64,000 bases of DNA, from contig NW_019091500.1 of NCBI RefSeq assembly GCF_001949145.1, forward strand, positions 696,311 to 760,310, written 5' to 3'. Under the pieces are notes generated by a model that saw only the letters and a program-made list of their open reading frames with translations, was not told where the DNA came from and searched no databases. The translations under genes were made by a program, and so were the position numbers. Shown here in pieces: positions 12,867 through 25,300 of the stretch (its first letter is position 1; each line of letters opens with the position of its first letter). The stretch comes from Acanthaster planci (lineage: Eukaryota; Echinodermata; Asteroidea; Valvatida; Acanthasteridae).

Positions 12867-13727
12867 GGACCATTTTGGCGGGGCGAGATGAAATTACAGG
12901 GCACATATAGTGACTAGTCCCTTAATTATGTGACATAAATAACAGGCATGTTGAATATTACATTAAAAATACAAAGGTTTACATTTGAGTTTATTCATTA
13001 CTTTACCAGAATGTACTTCTTTGGCTGTAATGTTGTACAAGCATATATGTAAGGCTATATAGGCTAGTGACTTACAGAAAAAAATTGCACTCAAAGATGT
13101 GCATTCAAACGAATTCTTAAGTAATACTTTCAGAATATTTTCACAGAAATTTATTTACACCGAGCTTATAAAATAGAGTTGATTTTCATGTTAAAAGTTT
13201 AGTGTTGCAGCAAGTGTTTCATAGCCATTTTCAGTTTTTTATCAAAAGGGGGATTCTCTTTATCAGAGCAGAAGAGGGCAAATTCAAGCAGCAAAAATGC
13301 TCATGAAACGTTACTGGATAAAAGTACAAATCCCACTACACATTTCCAATAGATGAGTGGTTGTTTTATCTTTAACAAAATAAGTTCTTAAAAACTGTAT
13401 AATCAAATGGAACAAAGTGAGAGTGAATCTTTCCTTAAGAAATAATTATCTTGCTCATACTTTGCATATACATTGTACTATTTCAGATGAAGTGACCGCA
13501 TAATCTTTCTGCTTCAAGTTGTTTTCCCCCAACAGCATAATACAGTTTGGCGGACAGATGCTGGGGTCTGTTCTTTTTTTAATACTCAGAAAGTAAATAA
13601 AACATGATAAAATTCAAACCTTATTGAAATGTATAAAAAAGTTGTTACATATATGTATAACAATGTCATGTTTAAACAGGTTTTACTCTTCCCCTTCTCT
13701 GGTCTTATGAAACTACTCCTGTAATGT
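12867..13727 (-). other. 3' region of the TMEM244-like gene
   Basis: AT-rich sequence downstream of the TMEM244-like stop codon. A minus-strand AATAAA lies at 13155-13150 and another near 12,985; either could end a 3'UTR of about 0.6-0.75 kb. I see no exon or repeat of note. Confidence 0.4.
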
Positions 13728-14575
13728 TCATGTCTTGTTGAGATCCATGGAGCCTTTCTTCTTCATATTAATGATCTGATTGATGAGTTGTCCAAAGCTG
13801 ATGTTGATAAAGAGACCCACAAGGATACAGATCCACCATTCCCATACAAGAGGAAAACTGATGTTAACTGTAGCATAGAAAAGAATGTATTACAAATTAT
13901 GAGCGACCTTCCAAGAACTGATATGTGAGATTTGATAGTGACAAATCATACCAGTCCTGCTCCTAAACTTTCCGTCTTGTTCTTCTGTTTTACCTGCACA
14001 AGTTATTGCTGAGTGAACCACAGTAACTGTGATAGAAAAGTCCCACAAACGCTGACGCAAAAATGTCAAGAACACAAATGCTGAGAAGAAGTAGGTACAC
14101 TCCAAAGCTATGAAATCACCTGAGAAATGAAAACAAAAAGATTTTGGATGAACATATAACTTTACTTACTTCTAAAACATGTTGAGCTTAAATACGGATA
14201 TGTCTGACATAATTTTTAATGACGCTATGAAATGATTTAAAGAACAAGTATGAAAAAAGCTTACCAAGAAAGGGCTGTGTACTCCATACTGTAGAATTTG
14301 TAAAAATGTTTTCAAAGCTCTTGTAATGAAAAGGGATTGTACCATCGAAGTTGCTCAATCTACACGAATAACATTAGATTACATAAACGAATTAGATAAT
14401 CAAACAAATGATCACTGACAGACGAACTACCCAGAAATAATTATATGTGCTATAGTGATGCCGTAATTAAAACAGTTGCAAGAACTTACTGAAATATCCC
14501 ATGTACTAGGCTGGCTGTTATGTAGAAAACAGTATAAAACGACAGCAAACTCAAGAACAACCAGAAAACCACAGC
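13728..14575 (-). CDS. TMEM244-like multi-pass membrane protein, first coding exon not found
   Basis: Four exons are clear: 14575-14490, 14359-14265, 14119-13994 and 13867-13728, ending in TGA. They join in frame to about 148 residues. Hydrophobic stretches indicate about four membrane segments: VVFWLFLSLLSFYTVFYITA, FIALECTYFFSAFVFLTF, FSITVTVVHSAITCAV and WWICILVGLFINISFG. FYTVFY, and LWDFSITVTVVHSAIT in the third exon, align with vertebrate TMEM244 (WDYAISVTILHVAIT). The tail is basic (MKKKGSMDLNKT). TMEM244 has no established function that I know of. No in-frame Met exists in the first recognised exon, so the start must lie in an upstream exon. It may be in the N gap at 15,128-15,197, or upstream of a consensus donor at 15,569. 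Family identity is fairly secure; one-to-one orthology is not shown. Confidence 0.8.
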
Positions 14576-15127
14576 CTGAAAAAAGGAATCATTGTATAAA
14601 TATATTATTATCACAAAAATTGAAGTGAGATGAAAGTTAGTCCCAGTAACTTGGACTCTGTGACTCGACTTTTAAAACCATTTTGACATGGTCCGGCTAG
14701 GCCCCCCTACGTCAGAATGTTAAAACTAAGTAAGAGGCATTTTGTAGTACCCAAGGGAAAGATTTATATTAATGGAAAATACTCGATGCCCCTGTGCGCA
14801 AACCTACGAGACTTATCTAAAAATAAAAAAGCTAATTATTTTCTGAGTAAATAAATGCTTTGGAATTTGTTTTGCTGAATTTCCTTTTTATTTTTATGGA
14901 CATGTTATCACTTTCTGATGGCTGTCATAATAATTATGTCCATACATCATGTACAAGGAACTCTTGCCATCTAGTATACATGGTTTAATAATACTAGGCC
15001 TACACAATATCAGCAACTGAACAAGTTATGCAGGCAAGATCAATCTTCAGATACTTTTAAGGCCGACTAGGAAGCACCCCCATGGCCCACTCTGCACTAG
15101 CTAGATGCATAGATAGAGCATGTGTCC
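14576..15127. other. Intron or flank of the TMEM244-like gene, with a fragment of a dispersed repeat
   Basis: No exon is recognised. Bases 14,882-14,935 (TTATCACTTTCTGATGGCTG and surroundings) closely match the left arm of the palindromic element at 50,041-50,309. This marks a dispersed repeat family. Confidence 0.5.
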
Positions 15128-15197
15128 NNNNNNNNNNNNNNNNNNNNNNNNNNNNNNNNNNNNNNNNNNNNNNNNNNNNNNNNNNNNNNNNNNNNNN
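15128..15197. other. Assembly gap of 70 N
   Basis: Seventy consecutive N. It lies upstream of the first recognised exon of the TMEM244-like gene, whose start codon is missing. Confidence 1.
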
Positions 15198-16337
15198 TGC
15201 AGCACTGGAACGTTAGCCCGTTAGGCCCCCATTATTAAGCCTGCGTCTGTGCGACTTGGGTGTTATTTTTCAAGACCATTCCTTTACAAAATCCATACAA
15301 ATTGTACAACCAGAGAAGAAGAATACTCTGCTCCTGGAAACAGTCGGTTTGTATGCTGCTGTTTATCCAACGTCATTTTTGAGGGCCAGTGATGATAAAC
15401 TCAGACCATAAATAAAATAAATAGGCACGCGCGCCACAGTCACGTACGGGATAAGTAAGCTGTGCCATAGACGCACATGTACATGTACGTACATGTACAC
15501 GTACAGTACATATGTGCATATACACACTGAAATGACAAACCGTATGAAGGGCGCCCTCTTTAAACTTACCGAAAGGTAACACGCACGCTCACGGCGATTC
15601 TCCTTCACCAAATTACGCAGGCGTCAAGGTCATTCAAATGCAACTTGCGGTACTTTAAATAAACTGCACAGAAGTGTAAATATGGTTTGTACTATGAGTT
15701 ATGTACATTCCCTAAATTTAAAGAAAAAGGTGGGAACGTGGGCTCTGAACATTGTCTGTGCTGATCTCGCTTTTATGAGGGCGCCCCGTTTCATGGGACG
15801 AATCATAGAGAACTGTATTTCGTCGCATATTTCTCAAGACGGAACCATTATTTTCACGTCGGGTAAACTTAGAATTTCTAGTTGTTCCGTTCTTTATGTT
15901 GAATTATTTAAATGCAGTTTTATATATACAGACGGCATTCGGTTTCTATCCCTTTTTTTTTTGCAGTTCATTTACAAGATTTTACTGCTTCAAACGTTCT
16001 TCTTTCGCGCCAAACGACCCTTCACAGCTTCATCACACTACAATTATTACGCAATTCAGTAGCCCCCCGTAAATTGAATATGAATGATTTTTCCTCCGCA
16101 AAAAAAGTACGAAAAATATGAAATAAAATTATGAAATAAAAAGTTTAATTTGTTGCGGTAAATTTGGGTTACATTTTGCTACGGAGAATTACTTTTGTCA
16201 AATAGGCGACGGCACATGTCCTCGCTTAAAGCGGTTGTGCGGTCTATGGTAGTAAGTAGTCTCCACATACAAAACAAGATAATGCCGTCTCTGACGGATT
16301 TTGCTGGACCAAATTAAACGGAGATTTTGTCAGAGAG
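15198..16337. promoter_or_regulatory. Divergent 5' region between the TMEM244-like gene (minus) and ATAD2 (plus)
   Basis: The two genes are head to head. A minus-strand consensus donor, CTTTCG|GTAAGTTT, ends a possible leader exon at 15570. Its phase would join the first TMEM244-like exon, but the frame has no ATG and a TGA lies a few codons upstream, so it is more likely untranslated. Local CpG content around 15,420-15,620 and 15,740-15,850 is higher than in neighbouring DNA. TACATG-type simple sequence occupies 15,475-15,530. A shared promoter is inference. Confidence 0.4.
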
Positions 16338-19300
16338 ATGGTTAAAACTAGGCGTTCTTCACCGTTAGAGGATCACGACTATGGGGAGGAGTTCCTGTCT
16401 TTGAGTAGCCGAAGGAGTAGGCGACAACCCAGGGCAAATGAGGAGGTATTTCACCACCAATTCTTTGTAGTTCTCGTGACTTTTTGTTCTCACCATCAGT
16501 CCTACAGGCGAGGCGATCGGTACGTCAGGCTGTGCACAATTGGCAGTGCGTTACCGAAATGAAGCCGATTTTCATTGTGATAAATCGATATCCGAAATCA
16601 ATTTTGCTCTGTTTGAAATCCTTCCTAACTTATGTAAGAGAAAACCCGACAGAAGACGCCAAAAATGCAGGAATATTAGCCAACTTGTCGCAATAATACT
16701 TAAAGTTAACAGCATGCTGAGTAAAGAAAAAGGTTGTTTGTGTTTGCAGTAGGGAAAGTGACCTTTGACCTTAATTGATGATGTATACAAGGACTTGTTC
16801 ATCATGCGTAAGAAATAATTCAATAATTCTTTCCAATAGCAGTAAGATATCAAAAAGTTATTCACATTATTTTTGGCCATGTTGGAATTAAATTAAAAAC
16901 AAAAATTTACCAACCCTGGCCTGGGTTAGCCTAATGAATTTCATAGACTGAGTTGCTTCTTTTTTACACTCTTGAGTCTTGACTGACAGGGTGCATTCCA
17001 CCAAATGGTTGGATTTCTGTGCACGAGCTCATTAATATTTTGTGATCCCAGGGTTTTTTTTACAAATAATATAGGCCTATGCCATAATCAGGAGGGATCA
17101 TAGAAGTATTTCTATAAATCCCGAATTTGGGACTGGCAGTTTCCAGTTTGGGATATTTCTTTCACATAAAGCCCCAAATTGTGGGCCTATTTTGGATAGA
17201 AGTAGGCGACTTCATTCAGAGCTGAGCGCATAGTTTCACTACTATTTGGGGGTATTTTCAGAGAAAGGCAAATAAAAAAAGTTCGTGGCTTTTCCAATCT
17301 TTTTGGACAAGTGAGGGTGCTGTTGCTGTGGTGTAAATGAGGGAAGACACTGTTCTGTTTACCTTTTTTATGTTCAAATACTAAACCTTAAAGTTGCTCT
17401 GTGAAAATATTTTTGCTGAAAACCTTTCACTGGCGTATTGCCATAGACATACACGATTTGCAAGGAAATAGACATACGACAGCAAAATAAAAAAATTGCA
17501 CAAAACATTGTAACATTGAAGTTCAGTGCCTGAGATGTCATCACGGTATGAAAATTCACATACATGTAAGCATTAGAACCAAATGCCTCCATGTTTAGAT
17601 TAAAATAGAGAACAAAAGTTTAAAATAAAGTTAATTGAAACATAGAGATTCAATTTCAATGTTGTACAATTGATATTACATGTACATGGTCCCTTTAATG
17701 CTTGCATTATTGAAAACTGTTGGGTACAAATTACACATGTTTTTATCCTTGCTTAACTTTTAAATGATGTGGACTTTTCTATTGTAGGTTGATGTAAGCT
17801 CCAGTAGTGATGTAACTCAAAAATGCAAACAGGATGGCACTAATTTGCGGGCTCGCTCTGTGAATTCAAACAACAGTATTGCTCAGTCAAGAATGCGGAG
17901 AAATAGGTAAAAATTGGAAAAACGTTTGATTTTCATTAACAACTGCAGTGACAAAGTGATATTAATTGACCACATTGAGGGGGAAGGTTGTAACTTTGTA
18001 ATTGCTTCTTGAATCAGGGATTAAGCAGAATGGAAGGATATCGGTAATAAATTCTAGCGGAGAAAAGAATGAGTTTGGTACCACGAACTTGGCTTACAGT
18101 GAGAAGAAAATGTTTGTTATTATCGAAAATATAAGCATTTGATATACAAATCACTGTCTTCTTATTGCAGGCCTCAAATTTCAATGATTTTAGGGCACTG
18201 CCATTTTGGTCTCAGGTAAGTGGACATTTTAAGGGGCACTGGGGCCAAAAGCATGGGCAACGAGGCCATTTTTTTTTATAAAGGAAAGGCACCAAGGCCG
18301 CCTTAAAACTCCTGTGAAGTGACAAGAGCAGATCTGGAGAGGGGGAGTCACCTCATCTCCTCTGACCGAAGAATAAAAAAGCAAAGCTGTAAGCAAGTTT
18401 TAAAATGCAAAAGAAATAAAATCGCCTCCTCTTTGGAGAAATCCACCTGTCTCACATGCTTTACTTATGAGTCGTGCGCACACCTCCGGCTCTGCATGAC
18501 ATAGTGCCCCTTTGTGTTTCGATTTCTGGGAATTTATCTGCTATGGCTGGATTATGTACGTTGCAATATACAGACGTAGCCCTGTACAGCATGACCATAT
18601 GGAATGGACCTGACTTTGCCGGAAGTCGTTCGGCCACACCACAAAAGTAATTCTTTGTGTGGATTTAAGATCGGAAACGTACGGGAAATAAAAGGTATAG
18701 TTTCAGGGGGCACCACAGCCGAGATGAAAGGAGCATATGGCCATTTTTGGCCGCGGACAGAGTGCCATTTTCAAAGCACCGCAGCCAAGTGAAAGGGCAC
18801 CGACCGCCATGGCCGCGGTGAAACTTAAGGCCAGTTATTGTACAGTGTTAAACTATATTTCACACTCTAAACATATTTTGTTTTGTGCTTTTCTTTAGAT
18901 CTCTTCGGATGGATGATACAAAAATTACCTCTTACAGTCCAGTACGAACCAGAAGGTCTGCTAAGATGGAAACAGAGCAAGAGCCATTGACTGAACCAGT
19001 CACTATTGATAATATCCACTTAGCAGAATTTGAGGAAGAAGATCATGAGTTCATACCACGGCGCAGTATGCGAGCCAGAAAGCCGTTATATACAACCATG
19101 AACACCAATATGATTGGTAAGGAAGACCTTCAGCCTGTACTTAGTAGTTGGAGAACATTTGTCATCGTTGTTGAACATGATTTTAAGCTTTTCATTAAGA
19201 TCATAATGTGCAGCTTATAAATTGAAGTATATGTATTTTGCTTTTACAGTCAACCATGTGTTATCTGCACTACAAGAGGATAAAGCTGCCAAATCCATCC

Positions 19301-22300
19301 AGAAGAAAAGAAATAACATTGATGAAGAGGAAGAAGAGGAGGATGAACATCAAGGATCAGATGATGAGGTGAGGAAATAAATGTTCACTTGAGCGTTCAC
19401 ACAAAGAATCACATACATGTACATAATCTAACACAAGCTTTGTACCTGTAATTGTTTTTATTTATTCAGGAGGTTGATAGTACAAGCTTGGACATGTACT
19501 CTCGCATTAAAAGGCGTCACATCAAGAGACGATCTCTTGCTGAAGAGGAGGAAGAAGATACAGAAGATGAAGGATCTGATCAAGACAGTGATGGTAAAGA
19601 CTTAGTAAAGGGATGTATAAAATTGACTTGATGATAGTTGAACCAAGGGGTTTGTGTCAAGATGTATGAAAATGGCCTGATGATACGGGAAGGAAACCTT
19701 AGGTGGAAAGATATTTGAATATGGTGAGATGCCGAACAGTCCTGATTTTTTCCTCTGCTTTTGGAACAGAATATTTAAATTTCTTTTTCAATGTACACAA
19801 GATTATGTTATAATCTTTAAAAAGATATTTGGAGACTTGAAAAGGTCTTGCAACTTCTCTAATTCAACGTAGAAGAAAGTTCTGAAGAAGAAGAGGAAGA
19901 GGACCCACCTACAAGGAACTATGGCTTGAGACAACATCGACGAATTGTACAGAGATATGAGGCTCCATTACAAGGTGAAGTGACATTTATGTTCAATACT
20001 CAAGATAGATTAATATTGTATTTGTAACAAATATTTCAGTGTTAATGCATGGGCATTTTGATGGCATGTTCTCATAGCTCACTGATATTTTTGTGTTTTC
20101 CCTTTAGAGACTATTCCTAGAAAGCGGCCTATTCGTCTATTTGATAAATCACGTTCACCACTACGGCGGCATTATCGCAGTCATTCCAAACCACTTACTC
20201 CAATCAGAGGCCAGCATTTTAAGAGGTAAGAATAAGGGTGCAACTCGCTGTGAAATTGAAATGTTTTGGTAAAATGTTCTCAGATTTCAATGTTATCAAA
20301 AACTTTGACATTTTTAATCATTCTGTTATATTTTTATTAGAAATAATTTATCTGTTGTACACGATGGAAGGGTTTGAAATTCCATTTTAATCTAAAGTTA
20401 TCAAGTCTATGTTTTTGCCTGATGTAGGAAGCACCATGCTGCCCACAACAGGTCATCTACTAGTACAGATTCTTCTGATGATGAAATGCATTTTGAAAGG
20501 CGTAAGAAAAAGAGTATGGCTCGGAGTAGAATGAGGTATGTTGCACTGAAGAAAAAAGGACTGAAAAAGATGCTTGAAAATATAATTGGATGTCAAAGAA
20601 AAACTTTCCTAGCAGTACCACATCCTGCGATTTCAATATTATTTTACGTACACCTTACAGGGCTGGAAATAAGAATTGATGAGGTCAAGGCCATTTGGCT
20701 GCCATGATCTATTCATTTGGAAGGGCACCAAGGCAAACAAGTAGGGCAGCAAGACCAAACACTAATTTGGATGTAGGGCACCAAGGCCATTTTTTTCCAG
20801 TTGAATAGCGCTAAAAAAACTACCATACCATGTGTTGGTAGAGCAGTTATATTTTCGTTGGTTACCGTTGACTTCTGATAACTCGAACCTCAGGGAATAG
20901 ATAAAATTCAAGTTGTCTGGATTTCGAGTTAACGAATATGCCTGAGTCATTGCGTCACCCACACATATGTACGTAATCACAATAAACTTAGTTGCTCTGC
21001 AGTGACAACATTTTGGTGATTATATTCTCGCTCTCTCTTCATTCTCATGGTGTGTTTTATAAGCACAAATAATCATTTTACAAACTGAGGCATTACAAAG
21101 TGAGGCATTACAGTGCATATAATTTGTTGCAGCAAGCTAGAACTAACAATCCAGTCAACATTGTGTGAAAGATGAGATAGACAATGTAATCAATATAATA
21201 CACGAAGTGACATGTCCTTACATCCCAGTTAATGGCTTTTTTGTCTCTTACAGATGTCTTCCAATGAACATGGTTCCAGAAGATGTGACTGGAATCATGA
21301 AGGATCGTCAGAAAATTGGGAGCAGTCTTGCTGATGTAGATCCCATGAACATTGATACAACAGTAAGCATTATACATGTAATAGTGAACCAAGAGGGATG
21401 CAACTACAAGTCCCAATTTCAAAATCCAAGTCCGGAATTCTTGAAAACAGAACTTTAAACTTGTTTTGTGTGTAACAATAGCTTTTTATCAAAACGCTTA
21501 AATGACATGTCTATGTCTGTGAATAATTTACTATTCAATATTTTCACTTCACTAGGTGACTTTTGACTGTGTCGGTGGTCTCAACCAACACATCCGGAAC
21601 CTAAAAGAAATGGTTGTCTTCCCGCTTTTGTATCCAGAAGTTTTTGATCATTTTAAGATGTCACCACCAAGAGGCGTTCTTTTCCATGGACCACCAGGGA
21701 CTGGCAAGACGTTAGTAGCAAGAGCACTTGCCAATGAGTGTCGTCAAGAAGATAAGAGAGTTTCTTTCTTCATGAGGAAGGGAGCAGACTGCTTGAGCAA
21801 GTGGGTAGGAGAGTCTGAGAGACAACTCAGACTCCTCTTTGATCAGGTATGGATGACTTAATAAGTTTTGAAAAATGGCGTTTGCTTACTTATGGGTTAG
21901 TAAATAGCTGAATATTCTGTCCTGAAATGAAGACCCTTCAGTTTTGGACCTCTGCTTTTGAATAAGACTTATTTCAGCATTGAATACATCTCAAACGTAC
22001 ATGTAAATCCGATATTTTGTTTCAACAGGCATATATTATGCGTCCTTCCATCATCTTCTTTGATGAAATTGATGGCTTGGCACCTGTGCGATCAAGTCGT
22101 CAAGATCAGATCCATTCTTCTATTGTCTCAACACTGCTTGCCCTTATGGATGGCCTTGACAGCCGTGGTGAGATCGTTGTCATAGGAGCAACCAATCGAA
22201 TTGATGCTATTGATCCAGCACTTCGTCGTCCTGGACGGTTTGATCGAGAGTTCTCATTCCCATTACCTTCGCAAGAGGTGAGTATATTAGCTCATTGGAG

Positions 22301-25300
22301 GCATAGCAACTGCTTATTGCCATCCCGAATCCCTCAGCAGCATTGATTAAATGTAACTTTCCAGCACAAGGAGGCTTTGAAGGCATTCTTTATTTATTAA
22401 CTGTTTTGAGGAACAGTTTCTGCAAATTCTTGTTTTTAATGTGACTGCAGGCTCGACGTAGCATTTTGTCCATTCATACTACAAACTGGAGTCCAAAGTT
22501 GTCTGATGCATTCATCTCTGAGGTCGCTGAAAAGTGTGTTGGTGAGTTCATCAGTTTAATCCTGCTAGATGCTATCGTTGGATGCACAGGTTATTTTTTT
22601 CATTCTGAGTCAAGTAGTTTGTATGTTTTTGCTGCCTTATTGACATCACTTACAAGCTAACTGTGTTTTTGAACACATGGAATATGGGTGCCGTTGGCTT
22701 TATATTCTTTGACAACATTGTTGAAAACATAATGCCAGCATCTCGTAATTCGGAAACATTCGGAACACTTAGTTCTCAATGCAGAATGGGCGGCTGTTCC
22801 ATTGAGAACGTGGCATTCACTGCGTTTTTAGATGCATCCTTATTAGAACACAAGCAAATAGCTAATTTTGTAGCTGTTATTTGTCTGTTCTCTTTCCAAC
22901 TCTGTCAGGCTACTGTGGTGCAGATTTGAAAGCTCTGTGTACTGAAGCTGCTCTGTTTGCACTCCGACGTCAATATCCACAAATCTATGCTTCCAAAGAG
23001 AAACTTCAGTTGGATGTAACTCAGATTCAAATGAGTGCCAAAGACTTCCATAAAGCTATGAAGAAAGTTGTACCAGCTGCTCAACGTTCAGTGGTGTCAC
23101 CAGGCAGGGCATTGTCTGTCATCATCCAGCCATTGTTGCAGAATCAGTTAAATGCTGTGTTGGAGCAATTACACCGTGTCATGCCTGCTGCAGTCACCTC
23201 AAGTGACAAGGCTACTACATCTGGTGACATAAGTGAGTAGGAATACTGATGGAGATTATGGTCTGATAGGTCATGTCAAGATCTTTTGGATTAGTGAAAT
23301 AAGTCTACGCAGTGGGGTTGCATTTGCAGTGCATGTGTCTTTGGTATGTGACTCAATCCCCTTGAAAAACTTTCTGTTTTCATTGCATTTGTGACCTAAT
23401 ACTCTTTGCGGAAGTCGTAGTTGATTGATGGCTTTAGCAGATGTCAAACCAAGGCTACTGTAATTCAATTAGAAATTATAACGAGTTATTGTTGCAAATA
23501 TATACCTCTATAGGCTCCTCCTCAGCTGCATCAAAGATGGTGCTGGACGTGACTGATGAATATGATGACTACAGTGAGGAGGAGGGTCCTTGCATCTTTG
23601 ACAAGTCTTCAACACAGAGCGATGGAAAGAGAAAGAAAAGTGTTTGTGACAGAGAACAGTCAAGTTATTCATTCATGGACTTCTCAAGGCAAGTTGGACA
23701 TTTGTCACGTTTTGAGATTCACTGCAGTCAACATATTGTTTTTTAAAACTGATTGTGTTTTTAAATTAGACCAATTGCCTGTTGAAACAGTCTTACATGA
23801 ATTACCTCCACAATTGTCATCATGCACAGTGCTGCGTATGAGAGGCCTTCAACCCACAGACCTCGTCTTCTTCTAAGTGGTGCCGAAGGTCAAGGTCAAA
23901 GTTCGTATCTTGGACCAGCTGTTCTACATCATCTGGAGAAGATGCCTGTTTACCGATTAGATCTTCCTGCTTTGTATTCAGTCAGTGTGAACACACCAGA
24001 GGAGTGCTGTGCTCAGGTGAATCATGCTGAGTAGTCAGGTTGGGAAGTTGGGTTGGAAGTCAGATATTAACCAAAGTGACATACACATTAGTGAAAAAGA
24101 TGCATTTCTGACCTCTTTCAACAAAGAGTTATTTTAACTTAAGTCTGTCCTTGCTTGAAGAAATGCGAATGTAACCTTGAGCAATAGATATGTGAATTTG
24201 GGGATGTTATTCCTTCAGTGTCATTGATGATGAAAGTTTTAAAGTAATTTATATTGGAATCTAAGCATGATATGATTCCAGATTTATTGACTAATCTTTT
24301 TGCTTTAGATTTTCCGTGAAGCTGGACGTAGTAGTCCCAGTGTTATCTACATGCCTAATATCAGTCGTTGGTGGGAAACAATTACAGACACAACAAGGGC
24401 AACATTTCTAAGTCTTCTACTGGATCTTCCACCTAATGCACCGGTATTGATTTTAGCTACAAGTGAGAAGGCCTTGCATGAAGTACCACTAGAGGTATGG
24501 AATGGTTTGAATAGATAATTGCGAGCAAGAAATGTTGACTTACAGAAACAGTTCTTTTGTAGGATCTCAGAATTGACTTCACTCGCTTGAAATATGACAC
24601 ACAGATTTCCCCACTGTATTTTTTTGTGGTCAGCTTCTAATTAATTGGCACGCAGGTACGAGAACTATTTAGTGATTATAGAGGGGAAGTCTACCGAGTG
24701 AGACTCCCATCTCCTGAGGAAAGACATGCCTTCTTTGAGGATCTCATCCTTCATCAAACTTGTAAGCCACCACCCAGGAAGAGAAGAGCAGGTACATATA
24801 GGTATATTCATGCAGTGATTGTAATGTGTTCAGTTCTCCTTTAAGTCATAACAGATACCATCCAGAAAGTTTGCAGGATTAAGTTTCCATCTTTGAACTT
24901 CATTGTTTCATACACGTGATATTTATGGGAGAATTTAGATTTTGCCCAAACTCATATTTTTGTATGTAATTTTGTATGTTTGTTGTAATCAAATATATTG
25001 AGGAAAGAAAGAGGTGACTTTTTTGTTACGGTTCACCCTTGTGTGTGAGATCTGTATTCACCTCCCTCACAAGATCAAGCATCATATATATTTCCATTAA
25101 TTCACAAACTATTTCCTTCCATCTAGTAGCTGGTAGCTTGGAAGTACTACCTGTTGTGGCACCCCCAGAGCCACGCAGACTTCAAGAAGAAGAGCTGAAG
25201 AAACTTGAAGAGCGTGAAGAGTCAACACTAAGAGAACTGAGGTTATTCCTCCGAGATGTGCTGACACGCCTTGCAAATGAGAAGAAGTTTCGACATTTCT

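Noticed and set aside
15363-15611. Minus-strand ORF beginning MVKENRRERA
   Set aside because: The first codon is TTG, not ATG. A consensus splice donor lies 14 codons in, and the rest is intronic, TACATG-rich sequence.
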